NCBI GenBank assembly: GCA_021234155.1
Contig: JAJEKV010000080.1
Span: 4,798,112 to 4,862,111, forward strand
Source: Isoetes taiwanensis
Lineage: Eukaryota > Streptophyta > Lycopodiopsida > Isoetales > Isoetaceae
Reading direction: 5' to 3'
DNA length: 64,000 nucleotides
The notes under the pieces were generated by a model. That model saw only the letters and a program-made list of their open reading frames with translations. It was not told the DNA's origin and searched no databases. The translations under genes were made by a program, and so were the position numbers. Below, piece after piece: positions 39,230-50,655 of the stretch. Each line of letters starts with the position of its first letter. Within the stretch, counting starts at the first letter, position 1.

Positions 39230-39542
39230 TCGCCGTGCCCTTCTCTTCCCTCTCTCTTTCTTCTTTTTCTTCTCTCTCTTCTCTCTCCCCTCATCTCTTC
39301 CCTCTCTCCTCTCTTCTTCTCTCCTCTCTCTTTTTTGCATCCCCTCTCCTGTATTCTATCTTTCTCTCCTTTCTCTCCTCTCTCTCCTTTTCTCTCCTCT
39401 TCTTTCCCTTCTCTCTCCTCTCTCTCTTTCTCTCTCTCTCTCTCCTCTCTCTCTCCTCCCTCTCTCTCTCTCCTCTCTCCCCTCTCTCTCTCTTCAAAGT
39501 CTCTCTCTCTTCTCTCTCTCTCTTTTCTCTCTCTCCTCTCTT

Positions 39543-39578
<36 letters not shown>

Positions 39579-39665
39579 CTCTCCCTTCTCTCTTTTTTCT
39601 TCTCCCTTTTCTCTCTCTCTCCTCTCTTCCCTCATCTCCTCTCTCTATTTTCATTCTCTCCTCTT
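39230..39665 (+). repeat. Polypyrimidine tract 3
   Basis: Imperfect (CT)n following SINE-like unit 2, as in the preceding module. Long frames on both strands here are compositional artefacts. Confidence 0.85.
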
Positions 39666-39930
39666 TGCCCCCCCCCTTTCTAAAATCTCACTTATGAGAA
39701 GAACACTACTAATTTCAAAGTATCACCTATGAGGATCTTACTCACATCTAACGCACTCCATGGTATTTCACAGTCTTATTCACACATACTGCTCAACCCT
39801 CTATTGCATTAGCAACAAAGTATCACTCATGAGTAACATACTCACACATGCCCATGTACTACCCATGTGAAGCTTACACACACCCATCATACCCATCACA
39901 CTTACTACCAATTCCAAAGCATTACCTCCA
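39666..39930. other. CAC/CAT-rich linker
   Basis: Short imperfect repeats of CACTCATGAG, ACTCACA and CACCCAT join tract 3 to minisatellite B. No gene is seen. Confidence 0.5.
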
Positions 39931-42082
39931 GAATATTCTATTTTGAGCATTTGCAAGGTTTCAAGAAACTTTCTACTTTTAGACTGAGGTGCTTCTAGAG
40001 CATAGGTGGTTGCCCTATAGCATCTAGAACACTCTAGAACATTCTATTTTGAGTTTTTGCAAAGTTTTAGCAATCTTTTCTGTTTTTAGACTACCGTACT
40101 TTCTATTTTTAGACTGACATGCTTACCCTAGAGCATCTGAAACATTCTAGGACATTCTATTTGAGTTTTTACAAAGTTTAAGCAAACTTTCTATTTTTAG
40201 ACTAAAAGTTTCTATTTTTAGACTGAGGTACTTACCTTTGAGTATCTGCAACATTCCAGAACATTCTATTTTGAGCATTTGCAAAATTTCCAAAAACTTT
40301 CTATTTTTGGATTGAGGTGTTTACCCATGAGCATCTGCAACATTCCAGAACATTCTATTTTGAGCATTTGCAAAGTCTTAACAAACTTTCTATTTTTAGA
40401 CTGAAACTTTCTATTCTTAGGCTGAGGTGCTTACCCATGAGCACCTGAAACATTCCACAATATTCTATTTTGAGCATTTGCAAAGTTTCAAAAAACTTTC
40501 TATTTTTAGACTGAGGTGCTTACCCATGAGCACCTGGAACATTCCACAACATTCTATTTTGAGCATTTGCAAACTTTCAAAAAAACTTCTATTTTTGGAC
40601 TGAAACTTTCTATTTTTAGACTGAGGTGCTTACCCATGAGCACCTGGAACATTCTAGAACATTCTAATTTGGGCATTTTCAAAGTTTCAAAACCTTTCTA
40701 TTTTTGGACCGAGACTTTCTATTTTTAGACTGAGGTGCTTGCCCATGAGCACCTGGAACATTCCAAAACATTCTACTTTGAGCATTTGAAAAGTTTCAAA
40801 AAAATTCTATTTTTAGACTGAAACTCTCTATTTTTAGACTGAGGTGCTTACCCATGAGCATCTGGAACATTCCACCACATTCTATTTTGAGCATTTTCAA
40901 AGTTTCAAAAAACTTTCTATTTTTAGACTGAAACTTTCTATTTTTAGACTGAGGTGCTTACCCATGAGCACCTGGAACATTCCACACCATTATATCAACA
41001 TCTGCAACATTCTATAACATTCTATTTTGTGCATTTGCAAAGTTTTTGAAAACTTTCTATTCTTAGACTGAAACTTTCTATTTTTAGACTGAGGTGCTTA
41101 CCCATGAGCATCTGGAACATTCCACCACATTCTATTTTGAGCATTTTCAAAGTTTCAAAAACTTTCTATTTTTAGACTGAAACTTTCTATTTTTAGACTG
41201 ATGTGCTTACCCATGAGCATCTGGAACATTCCACCACATTCTATTTTGAGCATTTTCAATTTCTATTTTTAGACTGAGGTGCTTAACCATGAGCATCTGG
41301 AACATTCCACCACATTCTATTTTAAGCATTTGCAAAGTTTCAAAAAGCTTTCTATTTTTAGATTGAAACTTTCTATTTTTAGACTGAGGTGCTTACCCAT
41401 GAGCATCTGGAACATTCCACCACATTCTATTTTGAGCATTTTCAAAGTTTCAAAAAACTTTCTATTTTTAGACCGAAACTTTCTATTTTTAGACTGAGGT
41501 GCTTACCCATGAGCACCTGGAACATTCCACACCATTATATCAACATCTGCAACATTCTATAACATTCTATTTTGTGCATTTGCAAAGTTTTTGAAAACTT
41601 TCTATTCTTAGACTGAAACTTTCTATTTTTAGACTGAGGTGCTTACCCATGAGCATCTGGAACATTCCACCACATTCTATTTTGAGCATTTTCAAAGTTT
41701 CAAAAAGCTTTCTATTTTTAGACTGAAACTTTCTATTTTTAGACTGAGGTGCTTACCCATGAGCACCTGGAACATTCCACAACATTATATCAACATCTGC
41801 AACATTCTATAACATTCTATTTTGAACATTTGCAAAGTTTTTAAAAACTTTCTATTCTTAGACTGAAACTTTCTATTTTTAGACTGAGGTGCTTACCCAT
41901 GAGCAACTGGAGCATTCCAGAACATTCTATTTTGAGCATTTGCAAAGTTTTAAAAAACTTTCTATTTTTAGACTGAAACTTTTTATTTTTAGACTGAGGT
42001 GCTTACCCATGAGCGCCTGGAACATTCCACAATATTCTATTTTGAGCATTTGCAAAGTTTCAAAAAACTTCTATTTTTAGAC
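39931..42082 (+). repeat. 110/140-bp minisatellite array B
   Basis: The same family as array A and longer, at about 2.15 kb. Starts at 41496, 41636, 41746, 41886 and 41996 alternate 140 and 110 bp, an exact 250-bp dimer at the right end. One 77-bp truncated unit lies at 41199-41276. Most units carry GGAACATTCCA, a two-pentamer heat-shock-element match. Short frames here are not genes. Confidence 0.92.
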
Positions 42083-42180
42083 ATTCTAGAAGATTCTAGA
42101 AGATTCTAGAAGATTCTAGGACATTCTAGAAGATTCTAGGACATTCTAGAAGCTTCTAGAGCATTCTAGAACATCCTAGA
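42083..42180. promoter_or_regulatory. Heat-shock-element-like block 3
   Basis: Starts with seven contiguous TTC/GAA units at two-base spacing (TTCTAGAAGATTCTAGAAG and on), followed by further TTCTAGAA palindromes. It ends about 70 bp before the A box of SINE-like unit 3. It is the longest uninterrupted block of the three. Confidence 0.6.
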
Positions 42181-42482
42181 CCATCCATGGATTATTTGGC
42201 CCTCACCCTTAACTATATATGAACTTCCATTTTTTTCAAGAAACCAATGCTTGGTCTAGTGGTAGGGGTGGGGGTTTGGGGGCAATGTCCAGGGTTCGAG
42301 TCCGTGGTAAACCAAAAAAATTTTGTCCACCAAACTTGGGAGCTTTTGAGAGGCCAAGGCCCACGGACGGCCCAGATCAAGCCACGTGGCGCATCCTTAT
42401 CCGTCGATCGGGCGTGACATACTCACCCACTCACTCACTCACTCCTCACAGACGGACACTATTTCTTTATTATATATAGATT
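42181..42482 (+). mobile_element. tRNA-derived SINE-like unit, copy 3
   Basis: A box TGGTCTAGTGG (42252-42262) and B box GGTTCGAGTCC (42293-42303) are both perfect matches to Pol III internal promoters, 41 bp apart. It is the best preserved copy. It ends with CTCAC repeats and TTTATTATATATAGATTAG. No polypyrimidine tract follows, so the higher-order array ends here. Confidence 0.7.
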
Positions 42483-42540
42483 AGTAGATCCATTCAAATA
42501 CACTAAAAAATCTTATATTATAATGTTGTGTAATGGACCA

Positions 42541-42584
42541 CGCCCTAATTTGGGCGGCTCAGATTATTCGATGCCACGTGGCAT
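42541..42584. promoter_or_regulatory. Two palindromes including a G-box
   Basis: CGCCCTAATTTGGGCG (42541-42556) is a short inverted repeat. ATGCCACGTGGCAT (42571-42584) is a 14-bp perfect palindrome centred on CACGTG, the plant G-box bound by bZIP and bHLH factors. Both lie about 180 bp upstream of a coding-like segment starting at 42762. Confidence 0.4.
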
Positions 42585-42761
42585 AATCTTGCCCCTCTCT
42601 TCCAACTCACCTTTCTTTAGGTTTTTTCTTCACGGCGGGGAGGCGCAGCTACAAGGATCCGTTGTCAGCTCTAATCTCTCATTCCGGCAAAGGAAAAAGC
42701 TCTATAGCCTATCTGAATTAAAACTTACATTTACGAGCTCCGGCAATCCCTAATATCGGCT

Positions 42762-43258
42762 ATGGAAAGGGGGAAGCGGCGAAAGCGATCAGTTGTTGTT
42801 GCATATCCTTTTGAGACTGTTACTTACCCGCAATTTGAAGCATCGGTGGAAACCTCTTAAGAAATTGGTTGTCTTTTAGGGCTTGGGATGTATCTGTGCC
42901 AAGGATTGACCGCGGATCTTGATCAAATAATAGGCCAATTGAAGGCTGCGGCATCTTCGGCGCGCGAATCGGCACCAAAGCAAGTGCCAAATCGCCCAAA
43001 GGATGGGTATGGCAGCCCCTTTTTGTTTTGTTTTTTCTTTCTTTTGCCGTTTTAGGTCTGAGATATGGCCCGTTTGCAGCTTTGAAACGCATGAACCCGG
43101 AAAAAGGCATGCAATTTTCCACCGGCCGAAAACACTATTTCGTCAAGGCGGTATAAACACTATCAAATGCCATGGCATTTGTTTAGATGAAGATGATTTC
43201 GTTTTGCGATTACATGGTTATGACCTTAGTGTTCATGTGATCTTGCGGGCATTTTAGC
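42762..43258 (+). pseudogene. Unrecognised coding-like segment, probably dead
   Basis: An ATG at 42762 opens MERGKRRKRSVVVAYPFETV. A TAA follows at 42858, but coding-like sequence goes on in the same frame (LTADLDQIIGQLKAAASSA) to about 43010. A plausible intron with a T-rich end precedes further protein-like sequence (43060-43258) that is open in two different frames: YGPFAALKRMNPEKGMQF and then CLDEDDFVLRLHGYDLS. This looks like a decayed multi-exon gene. I recognise no family. The upstream G-box palindrome may belong to its old promoter. Confidence 0.35.
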
Positions 43259-43259
43259 A

Positions 43260-45960
43260 CTAAATGATCACGGATGCGGCCGATCATAAAGTCTTACAAA
43301 GGCATTAGATCTAGAACCTAATGATGGTATATTTCCTATTTTTCTTAATAAAAATATGCAACTAAAATGTCATTTCAATGGTGGACGCGATGGAGTGGAT
43401 GACATTTGTATTCTCTTGCCAAGCTTATTTACAGCGCATACTACTTATTTCTTGCGGTGGGCATAAAGGGAACTAGCAACAGCAAAGAATAAGGTAAAAT
43501 TTGCGATCGGAGAGTTGTTGTTTTATTATGTTTATGATGCAAAGTTTATGGCGATCTGCTTGCCTATCTTTGATCCAAAACTTCTTTGGTTAAGGAGCGA
43601 CCGGGGTTACGTTAGGCGTCTGAGGGATGGCGGTGCGGTATAGTGATGCCTTCACTTTGCTTCTTTGATTGCACATCTACAATTTTTTCTAAGGGAGCGG
43701 TACGGTCATCGGCGCTTATGAGACGATATATCCGCAAAGAAGTGGAACAAAGACAACAAAATGATAACGGGGCGATCTATACCGGTATTGTGCTTTAAGT
43801 TTTCCGTATGAATGAAAAGCTAAACCGGGAGGCCTATCGAGGGCCTATATATGAATTCATTTGTAAGGCATGCAATTTGGTTGAACCTCTGAATCGCCTA
43901 GGTGTTGTCGAGGTAGGCAAGTTGCTATCTTTCTTTCGCCTGTAATTGGTAGGATGTATTGTGGAAGCTTTTGGAAATTAAATAGCTTTTTGGGAAAGGT
44001 AGAAAAAATGTAACAATTATTTATATCATCTGTTTTATCGGCTAGAGTTAAATAATGCATTAGAAATAACTGTGTTTAGATGATTTCTTTCTTTCAGGCT
44101 ACCATAGTCTCTAGAAGCAGTTTAAACTTTTGCAAATGTGGACATCGAGGTCTGCTAGGAGACCCATCATCATTGTCAATTCCATTGGAGGATCTAGGAG
44201 ACTCTGTTGGGAAGGCAGTGTAAACCCCCAAAAAATTGTTGTCATTAATGTTGGGGCCTATTTGAGGCTTCTTCAGATAAAGCATCTGATTGTTTGGCTT
44301 TGCTATCTCTACTGATATTTCAAGTCAGATATTTTATTGGGGTGCAACTTCAAACCTTGATGTGTTTTACATACATTTTAAAGTTATAATAAATATGTAA
44401 TTTATTATCAACGTTGCAAGCACCATCAGCATTGGCATGATATGCATATGTAAGTAGCCTATCAAGCTGCCTGTGCACACTCTGAACAGCATGTCCTCTG
44501 CATGAATTGGGAGGTGCTAATCTCATTTTGGCAATCCGACATTGAGTGTATATTTTTTTAACAGATGTAGCATTGTGGGTATTGTCAGTGAAGACTCTAG
44601 CCTATACATGACAATGCATGCCCAACCAGTAGAACCTCATGTTTTCAACCAACCAGTGACTTTTATATTGGATAACTTTTCTGTAGATATACATGTATTT
44701 TGGCACTTGCTATACTATCTAACATAAAATGATCCACACCATGTCTATGATTCAATCACCAGTAATGATTTATAAGATGAGTAGCAGGTAATAATGGGTA
44801 CAATCATGGTTGGTAATGCATTGGTAAGTTTGGTTTGGGAGCAACACGACAGTGCAAATTGACTCCGTTTCTCAAATCTACCCCATTTATCAAATCCACC
44901 ATATACCAATGAATCTATTGAACAAAGGCATGCAGCTTCCACATGTGTCTTGCTAACGAACTTAATTGTCAGTTGGTTGTTCCTATAAGAAATGTTTGCA
45001 AGCCTTAACGTTAATTATTGGTGGTTCATCATCTAGGACGGTTCATCATCTAGAAAGCTCTATAATTAAAAGGATGATATGAACGGGCTCATCTATTGTG
45101 GCTATTAAGCAGTATCGTAAACATGATATGATTGGAATGCCTTTATTATACTCTCACTACAATTGACAAAGCCCTTATGAAAATGAAGAAAAATAAAAAA
45201 GCACTAATATCATATAAACATGAATCGCATCATACTATTCTGACGGCCACCATGAGGGTTTGTTTTAGTCTTAGCGTAGATCATGGTGATTGGGTGGATC
45301 AAAAGGCCAATTTGAATATAGCTTGCCCAGATCTGACGGCCTATCATTTGCAGGTGTTGAAACTATGCCCAGCAACGCTGGGCACCGTAACTAGTCATAT
45401 CAGAACCATATTTAAAAGCGTACAAGATAGATAGATGGATATCCACCACGTCAATAGTAAATCGCTAAATTCTAACAAAAGCAACAAAATATAGTCATGT
45501 GGATTGGAAGAGACCAAAATTCCTATGGTAGAACCCCATAAGAGTCCAAACTCTATAGTATTAGTTGTATATAGAGGCCCATATAAACACACCCCTTATA
45601 TATGCCCGCCATTTAGCGGAGCATATTTGCTAGTCACATACTAACAACATTTAATCATGTGTGATAAAAATCAATTTTATTCTTGTGTGGACCATGTCAA
45701 GTAGTAGAAATGACATGGACAAGTTGCCTTCTTAATGTGGGCCATACATATATTAAATATATTAATAATCATGGTTCTCTTAGGTGGACACCATCAAGTA
45801 GTTGAAGCAACAACTGTTGTATAAGCAATAAAAACAATTCACTAAACTAGGTGTAAAGATAAGATAAGAAAAACATATGCTACCCAGATTAAAATTTATA
45901 GTTGAAGAAGTCATGGAGTAGAACGCAAGTGCAGTAGAAATAAGTTGGCTATAAAAGATG
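43260..45960. other. Possible remnants of the same gene, then AT-rich sequence
   Basis: Short coding-like pieces (NDGIFPIFLNKNMQ near 43325; KFAIGELLFYYVYDAKF near 43500) may continue the decayed gene. Near 44097 a TTTCAG acceptor precedes an open stretch reading FCKCGHRGLLGDPSSL. None can be chained with confidence. From 44350 on the sequence is AT-rich with no recognisable gene. Confidence 0.25.
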
Positions 45961-45967
45961 ACACAGA

Positions 45968-46465
45968 ATGGGGCAAAGCTTACAAGCCTTTCGTCTTCAC
46001 CATATTAGAGGCAAGCTACAAGCAAAGATGGGGATACTCTTGAGTAAGCCCAAAGATAATACAAAAGACAACATTTCTAAGGATGTTGTGAATATTGTTA
46101 ATGATACTGATATCCCTATATCTCTACAGGAGGTTGTTCGCAATTCCCTTGGGCCTGTTAGGCATCATATTGCTGCCAGGGACAATATAGATGTGCCATG
46201 TCCGAGTGGTGGTACCTTTTACAGATGGCGTGTTTTGCCAATAAAGTCCAGTATTACTTGTATTGCGCAAACTGATCTAGAGCAATCTTCAAAGATTACT
46301 ATTCATCTTGACAATAATCAGTATGGGATCAAGAAGCAATCTAGAAATCTAGAAATACCAGATGGCAAAGCTAAGACTGGACAGGCTGAAAAAAGTCTAC
46401 CTAATAGTCAGGGGCAGATTACGAATGATGAAGCCTCAACATCTAAGGGGAAAACTAGTGACTAG
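45968..46465 (+). CDS. Hypothetical protein, 165 residues
   Basis: One uninterrupted frame of 165 codons in an otherwise gene-poor, AT-rich interval. The composition is protein-like: an N-terminus MGQSLQAF with Gly2 (and a second MGILLSK start at residue 21) that could be myristoylated, a central segment DIPISLQEVVRNSLGP and CPSGGTFYRWRV (about residues 48-90), and a polar Ser/Gln/Lys-rich C-terminal tail. After its stop the same frame continues coding-like for 19 more codons (PKEPLSNKQPL...), which suggests the original protein was slightly longer. I do not recognise the family. It may be one exon of a larger gene or a small orphan protein. Confidence 0.4.
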   Translation: MGQSLQAFRLHHIRGKLQAKMGILLSKPKDNTKDNISKDVVNIVNDTDIPISLQEVVRNSLGPVRHHIAARDNIDVPCPSGGTFYRWRVLPIKSSITCIAQTDLEQSSKITIHLDNNQYGIKKQSRNLEIPDGKAKTGQAEKSLPNSQGQITNDEASTSKGKTSD

Positions 46466-46469
46466 CCTA

Positions 46470-47990
46470 AAGAACCTTTAAGCAATAAGCAGCCTTTAGA
46501 TGATCAATCATCAGCTATGTTTTAGAGCTTACATCATGGTGTATTGATTACTCTTCCACTTTCTTTTTTCTTTTTTCATATCTATAGTTCTCAAAAGAAT
46601 AGAATAGTATAGATAATTATGTAATATTAGCTTCTTTATGTAATTCTTCATTGAGTTATTGCCGATTTTTCTTGGATGGTGTTCTCTTCTAGAAGTATTT
46701 GACTTGGAAAAGATCATGCTAAAAATGGGTATATAGTTGATAACATTCTTGATAGGTATAGGAGAAACACTAGTTGTGAATAACAATGTGTCCAAAGTGC
46801 ATTGCACATAGTCAACAATTTATATCCACAAATTATCACATAATGTATCTTTTGGACTCCAAGTCAACAACACATTGTGCAAGAAGATTATCAAAGAATA
46901 TAATCCAAAATTATCTAACTACAAATAGCTATATGTGTTGGAACTGATCATAAAAGACATTGAAATATCTAATTAGAAGTTCATGCATGCTATTTGAATC
47001 CTATGGCTCAGAGCCCATGTATGCACCTCTTGTTTGATATGCTTTCATTTAGAACTATAGGTCATGTTATCAAGAGCTTTTAATAAATCAATGAACAAAA
47101 GGTGTTTCCAAAGTCAAGGCATTAAAAATGTCATTTCGAATATCTAAGAGTTGGAATTAATTTGTTTTTTTAATGGATAAAATCATTTGGAGTTGACGTA
47201 TCATCTATTGGCACTGTATGAGTATATTAGCCTTTATGAGATGGATTGACATATGATCTTTTGGCTATAACCAATTGGACAAAACTTTTCTAAAAGAATT
47301 GAATTGAATTGAACGATTTTATGGTAGAATTGAATTGAATCGAATCGAAGTAAGTTTATCAAATGCAACTTGGTTTAACCATACGATAATATCTTATTTT
47401 TCACCTATGCCATACTATTGTGCCTCAATTAACTTAACTTATAATATGCATGTGGCCATGTTTCCACCATGTCTATACACATTTGTCCATTTCCAAGAAG
47501 AGGGGCATATGTCTTCGTTTACTTCTCCAATTGTTATTTTATGTTTGACCTACCTAAATTTTGCCAGCCAAACACCAAATCGGCATCTTCCTAGATAATT
47601 AAAATGTCATTAAAGTTCTCACCTTCAATATGCTTAGTAGGTCATAGCTATAAACATTGTCAGAGAAAGGCAACGAAGGGCAATGAAGTGCAATAATCAC
47701 ACATTCAACCTATGTGCCCACATGCTAAACTGGACTTGTACATTTCACTCCATTTGCAACATGGAAATAAATTGCATAGTTTCTTATACTACTTCCTTAG
47801 TGGTCCCCGTTATGTTGCTTCTTATTCATGCGAGGGGAGTAATGGGATCGTGCACGATAGTGAAATTCTGGACCCCTATTATTTTGGGGATCGTCATAAA
47901 TGGATTATTTGGTATTTTGCATAACCATGCATTTTGTCAATTCCAATGGAATATTTGAGTTAAACATTTTGTAATTTCTCAATTGAACAT
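46470..47990. other. AT-rich spacer with a pentanucleotide repeat
   Basis: No gene is seen. A degenerate (GAATT)n microsatellite lies at 47297-47348 in two blocks. The frame 47335-47598 starts inside it and looks incidental. Confidence 0.4.
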
Positions 47991-47991
47991 A

Positions 47992-49325
47992 CAAGTCAAA
48001 TATGTAGCATAATAACAGGGGTTTTCTTTGTGTTTTTGTACGCTTTTCACTAAGGTTTTCCCATGATTTCATGATGTATTCAAATGGATGTACTAATGCA
48101 TACATCTAGAGTGCACCATTTCTGAGCCATTGATTTTAGCCCTTTTTTTTTCAATGGTCAACAACCAATGGACAAAAGTCCTTTTTTTGTGTGTGTGGTG
48201 CATAATGGTCAACAACCAATGGCTCACAACAAAAGCCCTCTTTTTGTGTGTGTGGTGCATAATGGGCACATGAAGGGCTTGAAGAAGCGCGTGTAGTGCG
48301 GTTTCATGCCGTGACACATTTCTTATCATAACTTTTGATCCAGAGCTCTATTTGAGATGATTTTTATTGCGTTGGAAAGCTCTATCCGAGATCTTTTTGA
48401 TAGTATATATGATATGGATATGTTTGGTTAAGTTATCTATGCTAAAACAGCAATTTTTTGCCCGGGTTTGGTAGGCTTTCACATCCTACCGGTGATTAAT
48501 ACAAGATTGCGCTTTTTGGATATTGTTTTATGGCTCATTCGAGCGAAGCTTGCAAAAAAATTACCATGTATTTTTTTAGATTTTGAGGCGGTTATTAAGC
48601 AAATTCCAGGCTTCTAGATCCTTGTGCTAACAAGCAAAAAGTTTCCACTTTGGTTTCTCACCACAAGAATCCATGGAGGCCAAAGGTCATTAAATTCAGG
48701 TTGAGAAATGTTTGTGTATGGGTGTTGCAAACTTTATGACTTTTAGAATAATGGGATCAATCTGCTCTATCTTTATGGTAACTTTTACTTATGTTCTATT
48801 TGTTTTATTGTGATGAAATTCAAAAGCTCAAGTGATGAAAGCCTCAAATGAATTCTAGTTTTTAAGGATTGAATTCTAAAATTTTTGTCACACCTGGAGG
48901 AGGTGTAAGGCCCGAAGGGCCAAAAAAATTTTTTTGAACACAAACCATTAACATCCAACATATAAAAATTAAATTCCCCAACACATAACAACCATTGACA
49001 TTAACAACCAACACATAACAACCATTGACATTAACAACCAACACATAACTACCATTGACATTAATTAACACAACCATTGGGTCCAACATATTTAAATTAA
49101 AATCCCCCTTAAACCCCCTTTGGTTTGGGTGCATATTCACACGGGGGGTGACATATTCACACGGGGGGTGACGTAGGGCAGCGAGAGCCCTCATAATTGT
49201 ATTTTGCACGTACAAAATCAACACCATATAGTATTCCGCTTGAAATCTTATAGTATTTTGCGAATCTTGTTATACAGTATAGCAAATTTTGTACTTGCAT
49301 ACCCCACAAACGAGGAACTTTCACA
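47992..49325 (+). repeat. Left long terminal inverted repeat
   Basis: Matches the complement of 62518-63873. In the first 138 bp or so I count about six differences by eye. It contains a 51-bp duplication (AATGGTCAACAACCAATGG at 48153 and 48204), a 30-bp unit (ACACATAACAACCATTGACA) three times at 48980-49069, and a 22-bp duplication of CACACGGGGGGTGAC at about 49139-49172. The triple 30-bp repeat is shorter in the right arm. Confidence 0.85.
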
Positions 49326-49419
49326 ACAACCCCAATAACTTGTCCACACCTGAAAACCACAGTAAAAAATGTCAACGCGTAGGCTTTTTGGTACTCTTCA
49401 AAAAACTTACATGTAGTTT

Positions 49420-50010
49420 TTTATAGGTGTGTTTTTTCTCATCAATACCGTTGTTTTTTTAAGCAGAGAAGTTGTTTTTTTAAGCAGAGAATGAATACCA
49501 ACAGTTGTTTTAAAATTCCTTTATTCCTATACATCGTTTTATGGTAAAATTCCACATACCACATATTGTAACCGAATTCAATAGTTGTTTTAAAACTACT
49601 TCTTTTACTACTACACGTAGTTTTATGGTAGATTTTCCCATAGATAAAGTCACTCACACGTTGTTTTATGGTACAATTCCCCATAGATAAAGACACTTCA
49701 ATTACTACTTATTGTATAGTCGTATTCAACGGTTGCTTTAAAATTACTTACGTTACTACACATCGTTTTTTGGTAGGATTTCCCATAAATAAAGTCACTT
49801 CATTACTACACATTGTATAGCCGATCCCCGTAGAAAAGTGTATATCTCCACATCTAGTTTTTTGGCATTAAAACCACTAGAAAAAATTACTCCTTTTATG
49901 ACATTGTATAAGAGCCTAATTCGAGTAGAAAAATGTACATCTTCCCGTAGAAGAATGTACATCTCTATGTGTATATTTTTGGTATAAATATGCATCACAT
50001 GTTATACAAT
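49420..50010. repeat. Left subterminal repeat array
   Basis: Degenerate motifs ACACGTNGTTTTATGGTA (about 49532, 49612, 49658, 49757 and 49848) alternate with TTCCCATAGATAAAGTCACTT, TTGTATAGCCG and GTTGTTTTAAAA. Subterminal repeats of this kind are where CACTA transposition proteins bind in maize En/Spm (established knowledge). Assignment here is by position and form. Confidence 0.55.
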
Positions 50011-50099
50011 ATATCCACACCTACATTCTTGGCATACAAACCATTGGAAAAATCTAGGGGCATAAACCATTAGCAATAAACCATTACCATTAGCCAAAA

Positions 50100-50420
50100 A
50101 AATGAAATGTAACCTCACGAATCCAAAACCGAGCGTTGCTCCAATTCTTTCATGCTCGAATATGCAATTGTGGACGAAGGCAATGCTACTGTAAGTCTCT
50201 AACCCTCTCGATCATCCATGTTCCAGAGCTGAAGGCCATCTTAGGGCATTTTATAAGTCGGGTTTTTCTTGCTCAATTGGGAAATGTCGATCTTTCTTGT
50301 GTCTCGAAACCATACGATGTTTGTTCTTTATGACATCTTTTGTTCTGTTGATGCAGATCCATGGTTCACAAGATGGACTTCAAGCTTTAAAATCTAGAAG
50401 CATCCTCATTCAGGCAAGTC
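50100..50420 (+). other. Possible captured exon pair, unidentified
   Basis: Sequence ending GGCAATGCTACT abuts a consensus GTAAGT donor at 50191. A T-rich acceptor ending GATGCAG (to 50356) precedes a short open stretch reading IHGSQDGLQALKSRSILIQ. The exon-intron-exon form resembles the GH9 and DUF21 captures nearby, but I cannot name the gene. Confidence 0.3.
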
Positions 50421-50655
50421 ATTCTGCATCCGATTGTGCTTATGCCTCTGCTTATGCCTACTATCTCACCAGCCTTGCAAGAATAATATGTAAGCAGAGA
50501 GCTGCAATTCATCACAATTTCTTTGTATTTCCCGCATTTTCAGATGTTAAGGCATGTTGCTTTGTTACTAACTGTTTTGGAATTCCTTCTAGAATAGTTT
50601 AATAACAATTTAGAAATAGGTAAGGCATCTGCACATGCTGTATGATTAGACATAC

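Noticed and set aside
39136-39732. Overlapping frames of 172-249 codons on both strands
   Set aside because: Same polypyrimidine cause as at 34.7 kb; no start context or domain.
40516-42080. Repeated short frames beginning near each GAGGTGCTTACCCATGAG unit
   Set aside because: They follow the 110/140-bp minisatellite; unit lengths are not multiples of three and the frames end in each unit.
47335-47598. 87-codon frame after the (GAATT)n run
   Set aside because: It begins inside the microsatellite and has no protein-like features beyond openness.
48980-49069. CRISPR-like array (30-bp unit three times)
   Set aside because: Units are directly adjacent with no spacers; it is a simple tandem repeat inside the inverted arm of a plant transposon.
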